This document shows, in pieces, positions 7,343 to 12,041 of a stretch of 12,041 nucleotides of DNA; the first letter of the stretch is position 1, and every line of letters starts with the position of its first letter. The DNA is from an uncultured Pseudomonadota bacterium (GTDB lineage Bacteria > Lernaellota > Lernaellaia > Lernaellales > Lernaellaceae), in the NCBI GenBank assembly GCA_937967875.1, contig CALBTQ010000409.1, positions 1 to 12,041 of the forward strand, read 5' to 3'. The notes below the pieces were generated by a model. It was given only the letters and a program-made list of their open reading frames with translations. It was not told where the DNA came from and ran no database searches. The position numbers and the translations under genes are program-made.

Positions 7343-7708
7343 GTGCTCGTGCGCGGTGACGCCGACGAGGTGCTTGCGCACGAAACCTACTTCCGCCGCG
7401 CGCTGCAAAACCTGGTGGCCAACGCCAAGCGTTACGCGAAGTCGCAGGTGATCGTCGAGTACGAGCGCGACGGCGACGGCCTGCGCCTGAGCGTGATCGA
7501 CGACGGACCGGGCGTCAAAGAGGAAGACCGCCAGCGGATTTTCGAACCCTTCATTCGCGTCGACGACAGCCGCAGCCGCGAATCGGGCGGCGCCGGCCTG
7601 GGCCTGGCGATCGTCGCGCGCATTCTGAAATCGCACGACGGCACGGTGAACGTCACCGCCGACGGCGCGGCCGGCTCGCGCTTCGTCACCGTCTGGCCCG
7701 ATCGATGA
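7343..7708 (+). pseudogene. Histidine kinase ATP-binding domain, detached C-terminal part
   Basis: Carries the HATPase_c domain missing from the upstream fragment: N-box LQNLVANAKRYA (residues 21-32 of this piece), G1 box DDGPG (53-57), FEPF (68-71) and G2 box GGAGLGLAI (82-90). It shares the frame of 6425-7291, and coding sense resumes directly after the TAG at 7292. The first possible independent start is GTG at 7343, with no recognisable ribosome site before it, so separate translation is doubtful. The best reading is the C-terminal half of one kinase gene (6425-7708) interrupted by a nonsense codon. A genuine split kinase, stop-codon readthrough or a base-call error are the alternatives. 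TGA at 7706-7708 ends it. Confidence 0.8.
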
Positions 7709-7733
7709 AACGCAACGTTACACAACCGCGACA
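7707..7733 (+). promoter_or_regulatory. Degenerate regulator box before the CpxP-like gene
   Basis: A perfect GTTACA half-site (7717-7722) is flanked by GAAACG ten bases upstream (7707-7712, four of six) and GCGACA eleven bases downstream (7728-7733, four of six). It lies about 80 bases before the CpxP-like ATG. A possible -10, TATGCT, is at 7766-7771 with no good -35. Weaker than the two triple repeats, and may be chance. Confidence 0.35.
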
Positions 7734-7811
7734 TAAACCAAACAGACAACGAGTTAGCGGAATTTTATGCTTGATTCATCGGCAGTAAACAAACCTGAAC
7801 AGGAGGATCCG

Positions 7812-8327
7812 ATGAAACCGATAAAATTTATCGTCCCGGCGTTGCTGATGTTGATTCTCGTCATGTTGCCAACGCTCGCCCTGGCCGAGCGCGGCGAGGA
7901 ATTACCGCCCGACGATTGTCCGCCGCCGCCTCCGCCGCATCACGCGGGCATGATGGACGACATGATGGCGCAGGTCGACTTGACCGACGCGCAGGAGCAG
8001 TTGCTCGAAACGATGAAGGACGCGATGCACGCGCACATGAAAGCCGTGCATGAAGAGCTTGACGATCCGAGCCCCGAAGAATTTCACGCCATGCACGACA
8101 AGATGATGAACATGCACCGCCTCTTCGGCGACGAGTTGAAAAAGGACAGCCCGGATTTCGCCGCCGTCGGCGTGAAGGTGAAGAAGGCCTATGACGGCGA
8201 CCAAAGCGCGTCCTTCAACAAAATGGTCGAGGCGATGGTCGCGTTTCATGCCTCGCTTACCGCCGAGCAGCGCGAACTTCTGGTCGACAACATGCCGCCG
8301 CTACCGCGCAAACCACACGAGCGCTAA
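7812..8327 (+). CDS. CpxP/Spy-family periplasmic protein, Met/His-rich (171 aa)
   Basis: A small exported protein of the LTxxQ family, whose members act as periplasmic chaperones, as feedback inhibitors of envelope-stress kinases, or as metal sensors. An N-terminal signal peptide (about 1-25, hydrophobic core 7-22) ends in ALA before Glu26. LTDAQ at 57-61 and LTAEQ at 149-153 are the two family motifs, each opening a helix. The stretch 43-103 is dense in Met and His, for example HHAGMMDDMM and MHAHMKAVH, which suggests binding of copper, zinc or another soft metal, as in ZraP- or CnrX-like relatives (inference). A proline run follows Cys36. The ATG at 7812 is preceded by AGGAGG at 7801-7806 with ideal spacing; an in-frame start at 7767 is longer but would bury the signal peptide. 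It lies 103 bases after the kinase frame and ends before a terminator. Confidence 0.9.
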   Translation: MKPIKFIVPALLMLILVMLPTLALAERGEELPPDDCPPPPPPHHAGMMDDMMAQVDLTDAQEQLLETMKDAMHAHMKAVHEELDDPSPEEFHAMHDKMMNMHRLFGDELKKDSPDFAAVGVKVKKAYDGDQSASFNKMVEAMVAFHASLTAEQRELLVDNMPPLPRKPHER

Positions 8328-8333
8328 ACGAGA

Positions 8334-8377
8334 GAATCGGTTCCGCCCCACACCGTCCTGATCTCGGATACCGATTC
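8334..8377. repeat. Imperfect inverted repeat after the CpxP-like gene
   Basis: GAATCGGT (8334-8341) pairs with ACCGATTC (8370-8377). Allowing one bulged base, pairing continues inward for CCG with CGG, leaving a loop of about 19 bases. There is no T run after it, so it is not itself a typical terminator. It starts seven bases past the stop codon and could protect the transcript 3' end or act with the terminator downstream. Confidence 0.5.
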
Positions 8378-8385
8378 GCCATCAC

Positions 8386-8435
8386 GGGGAAAGCGTCGCG
8401 GCTGCCATCCGCTGCGGCGCATTCCCCCTTTGTTT
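8386..8435 (+). terminator. Rho-independent terminator of the two-component/CpxP-like unit
   Basis: The arms 8386-8402 and 8411-8427 form a 17-pair GC-rich stem with one A-A mismatch and two G-U pairs, an 8-base loop, and a T-rich tail CTTTGTTT (8428-8435). It sits after the CpxP-like gene and upstream of the regulator box for the efflux genes, so the efflux pair should have its own promoter. Confidence 0.75.
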
Positions 8436-8463
8436 ACAGAGCTTATGGCGATCCGCGCCGGCG

Positions 8464-8489
8464 GATACAAACCGAGACATTCGGTTACA
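8464..8489 (+). promoter_or_regulatory. Triple direct-repeat RstA-like box upstream of the efflux operon
   Basis: GATACA (8464-8469), GAGACA (8474-8479) and GTTACA (8484-8489) repeat with an exact 10-base period, the same architecture as 5598-5623. Twelve bases, GATACAAACCGA, are identical at 8464-8475 and 5557-5568. The stretch 8476-8489 matches 10 of the 12 defined bases of the RstA box as I recall it. The site is about 85 bases before the adaptor ATG, where an activator could replace a weak -35. Confidence 0.7.
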
Positions 8490-8572
8490 TTTTCCAAACT
8501 GAGTTGCTTCCTCCCATTTTGTACCATTGCCTTGTACGCGGCGATGAGGTGGAGCGCCGCAAGGAGAAGAAA

Positions 8573-9664
8573 ATGGAAAGGCGAAAGTGGTTTGGAGTTT
8601 TTGTCGGCTTGCTCACGTTGTTGGTCGTCGCCTGCACGCCGCCGGCCGGCGCGGGCCCCAATAAAGGACCGGCCGCGCCCGAAGCGCCCGTGGCCGTGCG
8701 CGTTTCGATGCTGACTGCGCAGCCGTTCACCCGTTTCATACAAGCCAGCGGCACCGTGCAGTCCGAGCACGATGTGCAGGTGCTTAGCGAAACCGCCGGT
8801 CGTGTAATCGGCGATTACCTCGAACTGGGCAAGAAGGTCGCGCGCGGCCAGGCGCTGGTCGCGGTGGACGCCGAGTCGTTGCGCATTGCAGTCGACGCGG
8901 CGCAGGCCAATTACGATCAGGCGAAGCTGAGCGCCGCCGAGACCGAGGCGACGTTGGCGCGCGCTCAGCCGTTGCATGAAAAGAAAATGCTCTCCGATTC
9001 CGATTTCGATCAGACGCGCTACGCCGCGCAGCGAGCGACCGCCGCCGCCAAGGCCGCCGAAGCACAATGGCGCGAGGCCGTGCGCGCGTTGAATAAGTCC
9101 TCCGTGCGCGCCCCCTTCGCCGGTGAAATCGCCGACAAGCATATCGCTCTCGGCGACACCATCGGCAGCGGCACGGCTGTGGCGCACCTGGTGGATCCGC
9201 AAAACATGAAAGCGGTTGTCGGCGTCGGCGAGGACGAAATCGATGACATCCGGGTCGGCATGGAAGCGACCGTGACCATCCCCACGCTGACCGGTCGCAC
9301 TTTCACCGCGCAGGTGGCGCGCGTGGGCGTCAGTCCGTTGTCGCCGTCGATGACCTATCCGGTCGAGCTGTCCTTTGCCGACCTGCCGCCGGAGGTGAAA
9401 GTCGGTATGGTCGTTTCCGTGCGCATTCCCGTGGAAACGCAGGCCGACGCCCTGTCCATTCCCCTCGACTCGCTGGTGCAACGCTACGGCAAGTATTACG
9501 TCTACGTCGTCAAAGACGGCGCCGCGGAGGAACGCCAGGTGACGCCCGGCGGCGAAAACGGCGTCGACATCGTGCTGGCCGAGGGCGTCCAAACCGGCGA
9601 ACGGGTCGTGGTCGTCGGTCAGGAAAAATTGAAAAACAACTCGTCCGTTTCCGTCATCGAGTAA
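8573..9664 (+). CDS. RND efflux periplasmic adaptor lipoprotein (membrane fusion protein, 363 aa)
   Basis: Periplasmic adaptor that links the inner-membrane RND pump to an outer-membrane channel. An N-terminal lipoprotein signal (1-20) ends in a lipobox with VVAC, so Cys21 should be lipidated. The lipoyl-like half-domains are near 72-100 (GRVIGDYLELGKKVARGQ) and 176-200 (VRAPFAGEIADKHIALGD), with an alpha-helical coiled-coil hairpin between them (about 103-172). A beta-barrel (about 212-288) and a membrane-proximal domain (about 289-363, SIPLDSLVQRYGKYYVYVV) follow. I chose the ATG at 8573: it has AAGGAG at 8561-8566 and puts a clean lipoprotein signal at the start. A TTG at 8504 would add 23 residues and spoil the signal. 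It lies five bases before the RND gene. Regulation is probably by the triple repeat at 8464-8489. Confidence 0.93.
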   Translation: MERRKWFGVFVGLLTLLVVACTPPAGAGPNKGPAAPEAPVAVRVSMLTAQPFTRFIQASGTVQSEHDVQVLSETAGRVIGDYLELGKKVARGQALVAVDAESLRIAVDAAQANYDQAKLSAAETEATLARAQPLHEKKMLSDSDFDQTRYAAQRATAAAKAAEAQWREAVRALNKSSVRAPFAGEIADKHIALGDTIGSGTAVAHLVDPQNMKAVVGVGEDEIDDIRVGMEATVTIPTLTGRTFTAQVARVGVSPLSPSMTYPVELSFADLPPEVKVGMVVSVRIPVETQADALSIPLDSLVQRYGKYYVYVVKDGAAEERQVTPGGENGVDIVLAEGVQTGERVVVVGQEKLKNNSSVSVIE

Positions 9665-9669
9665 ACGCC

Positions 9670-11995
9670 ATGTCGCTGACAAAATTCGTCGTCAAACAAC
9701 CGGTGATGGTCAACCTGCTGATGCTGGTCGTGCTCGTGGCCGGCCTGCGCGCGCTCAACGCCATGCCGGTCGAGCGCAACCCGTCGGTGAACATCGAAGT
9801 CGCCGTCGTCGCCGCGTCCTACCCCGGCGCGTCGCCCGAGGACGTCGAGAAGTTGATCACCCTGCCGCTGGAAGACCGCATCAAAACCCTCAACGACATC
9901 GATCAGCTCTACGCCTCGTCCTACGAAGGCCGTGCGGTGATCTTCATCGAATACGAAACCGACATCGAGGACTACGACGCGGCGGTCAGCGATCTGCAAT
10001 CCGAGGTCGAGCGCGTCAAGCAGGATTTGCCGCAGGAGGCCGCCGACTCGCTGCAGGTGATCAAGATCCGTCCCGGCGACGTGTGGTCGGTGATGGACAT
10101 CGGCCTGGGCGGCGAATACGGCGTGAAGGGCATGAAGCAGCTCGCCGAATCGATGCGTGACGACCTGCTGGAAATCGAGGGCGTGAAGAAGGTCAACATC
10201 AGCGGCACGCCCACGCGTCAGGTGTGGGTTGAGGCCGATCGCGCCAAGCTGCAGGCCTACGCTCTGACGCTCAACAATGTATACACGGTGGTGAACGCGG
10301 CCAACAGCGATGTACCCGCCGGACGCATCAAAGTCGGCAGCAAGGAGTACATCTTCGCCGCCGAGGGCGACATCAAATCGCCGCGCGACATCGAGCAGAT
10401 CGTCGTTTCCGCCGACGCGTCCGGCAATGCGGTGCGGGTGAAGGACGTGGCCACGGTCGTCGATTCCTTCGCGCGCGATGAGGTGCTCAGTCGGCTCAAC
10501 GGGCGGCAAGCGGTGACCGTCGAGGTGTTTATGGGCAGCACCGGCTCGATCGTCGACATCGCCCGCCAGACGCACGAAATCGTCGCCAAGTACCAGGCGC
10601 GCATCACCGACGTCAGCTTCAGCGTGCTCAAGGACTCGTCGAAGGACGTCATCAACAGCGTCTCGGCGTTGACCAACAACGCGCTCACCGGCCTGATTCT
10701 CGTCGCCGTGCTGATGACCTTCCTCATCGGTCTGCGCAGCGCGGTGCTCGCGGTGATCGGCATTCCCTTTGCGTTTCTCTCGTCGTTCGTCGCCCTGCAC
10801 GCGATGGGCGAGACGATCAACACGCTCTCGCTGTTCGGCTTCATCCTCGTGCTGGGGATGGTCGTTGACGACGCGATCATCGTGATCGAGAACGTCTTCC
10901 GCCATTTGGAAATGGGCAAGCCGCCTAAGCAGGCCGCGATCGAAGGCACACAAGAGGTTGTCTGGCCGGTCATTTCGGCCGTGCTGACCACCATCGCCGC
11001 CTTCCTGCCGCTGTTGCTGATGGAAGGCCGCATCGGCAAGTTCATCTATGTGCTGCCCGTGGTCGCCGCGTTGGCGTTGGCCGGCTCGCTGCTCGAAGCG
11101 ATTATCGTGCTGCCCTCGCACCTGGCCGAATACGGCCGCCTGCCGAAGAATCACGAGCGGCGCCTGGGCGATCGCATGTTCAAAAAATTGCTCAACGCCT
11201 ACCGCCGGCTGATCGGCAAAGCGCTGGCCCACCGCGGCCTCGTGGTCGGCGGCACCGTGCTCGCCACGATCGCCATCACCGTCTTCGCCGCGGGCGTGCT
11301 GCGCATCGAGCTGTTCCCGAGCGAGGATTCGTCGAGCGAAACGCTCACCGTGCGCCTGCCCATCGGCACGCAATTGGAAAAAACCGACGACGTGATGCGC
11401 TCGTTGTCCGATCGCATTCTCAACGAACTGCCCGCCGGCGAAATCGAAACGATCACCTCGCTGGCCGGTTCGGTCGTCGAGCATCGCAACCGCACGACGA
11501 CCACCGATGGCGGCATGCTCACCATCAACTTCGCCGCCGAGGAAAACCGCCGCCCCAACGAGGCGATCAAGCGCGACATCCGCCGCATCGTCGAGTCCAT
11601 CCCCGAAATCCGCACGGTGAATTTCGAGGCCGGCCAGCACGGCCCTCCGGTCGATTCGCCGGTGGATATCCGCGTGCGCGGCGACAGCCTCGACACGATG
11701 CAGATGATCGCCAAGATGCTCGAAGACGACCTGCGCGCCATCCCCGGCGTGTCCGACGTGAGCAGCGACTTTCGCCAGGGCAAGCAGAAGATCAAGTTCC
11801 ATCCCGATCGCGCCAAGATGTCCGCCTATGGACTGACGGTCGGCTCGCTCGTCTCCACGTTGCGCATGGCGGTCGAGGGCGTCGAAGCCACGTCCTTCCG
11901 CGACGCCGAGGACGACGAAGTGAAGATCGTCGTGCTCTACCGCGAGCAGGATCGCGACACCATGGCCGACCTACGGCAGATGGTCGTGAGCACCG
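9670..11995 (+). CDS. RND efflux transporter (AcrB/HAE-type), 3' truncated
   Basis: Proton-driven inner-membrane exporter of the resistance-nodulation-division superfamily. TM1 spans about 12-30, the first periplasmic porter loop about 31-334, a block of membrane helices about 335-485 and TM7 about 525-545, and the second periplasmic loop starts near 546. GMVVDDAIIVIENVFRH at 396-412 holds the Asp400/Asp401 pair expected in the TM4 proton relay. The two porter loops start with related motifs (VERNPSVN and IELFPSED). 775 codons are present; the family usually has 1000-1050 residues, so the last membrane helices are missing. After Thr775 the sequence turns into sequencing adapter, and the TAG at 12028-12030 lies within the adapter and is not the gene's own stop. 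The ATG follows the adaptor stop by five bases with a poor ribosome site, so translation is probably coupled. Substrate unknown; no outer-membrane channel gene is in the window. Confidence 0.94.
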
Positions 11996-12041
11996 AGATC
12001 GGAAGAGCGTCGTGTAGGGAAAGAGTGTAGATCTCGGTGGT
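11996..12041. other. Illumina adapter sequence at contig end (artefact)
   Basis: From 11996 the sequence begins AGATCGGAAGAGCGTCGTG and goes on as the reverse complement of the Illumina TruSeq universal adapter for all 46 remaining bases. Translated in the RND frame it gives the well-known contaminant tail GRASCRERV. It is not genomic DNA. Confidence 0.97.

Noticed and set aside
7343..7708. Independent stand-alone ATPase protein as a deliberate split kinase
   Set aside because: No ribosome site precedes the GTG, and coding sense already resumes at 7292 directly after the TAG. A broken single gene is simpler, though not proven.
8324..9682. A 452-codon minus-strand frame opposite the adaptor gene
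   Set aside because: No recognisable motif, and it would cover the terminator and the operator; shadow frame.
9619..11802. A 727-codon open frame on the minus strand opposite the RND gene
   Set aside because: His/Asp/Arg-rich composition without family motifs. The plus strand carries an unmistakable RND transporter, so this is an antisense shadow of GC-rich coding DNA.

Overview
The window looks like one end-to-end metagenomic contig from a Gram-negative bacterium with high GC. Evidence for Gram-negative is a lipoprotein adaptor plus inner-membrane RND pump, a CpxP/Spy-type periplasmic protein and possibly an outer-membrane beta-barrel tail. I cannot name the phylum. The last 46 bases (11996-12041) match Illumina adapter, so the right edge is an assembly artefact and the RND gene is cut there.

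Left part (1-5462). A low-GC C-terminal gene fragment (1-198) converges on a three-gene minus-strand operon, and a symmetrical terminator (207-245) separates them. In transcription order the operon is an MgtC/SapB-family membrane protein (5462-4980), a B12-binding-type radical SAM protein with an extra C-terminal nucleotide-binding-like domain (4957-3284, TTG start), and a 1005-residue protein (3273-256) that appears to join a motility-accessory-factor-like domain, a CgeB-like glycosyltransferase and a beta-propeller. The gaps are 21 and 10 bases. The last two genes suggest modification of a surface glycan or glycoprotein, substrate unknown.

Right part (5463-12041). A divergent intergenic region leads into an envelope-stress-like regulon on the plus strand: an RstA-like OmpR-family response regulator, an RstB-like sensor kinase broken by a single in-frame TAG, a Met/His-rich CpxP/Spy-like periplasmic protein, then a lipoprotein membrane-fusion protein and an RND transporter (truncated). 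A terminator (8386-8435) separates the CpxP-like gene from the efflux pair.

The most informative non-coding signal is a three-fold direct repeat of a G(A/T)TACA half-site with an exact 10-base period. It occurs at 5598-5623, before the response regulator, and again at 8464-8489, before the efflux pair, with a degenerate version before the CpxP-like gene. It resembles the RstA box known from enterobacteria. This gives a self-contained model: the kinase senses the envelope, and the regulator drives itself, the periplasmic protein and the pump. The premature amber codon in the kinase makes it uncertain whether the circuit is intact. I see no CRISPR array, tRNA, rRNA or insertion sequence. No wholly new system is evident; the three-domain glycosyltransferase with its radical SAM partner is the least familiar part.
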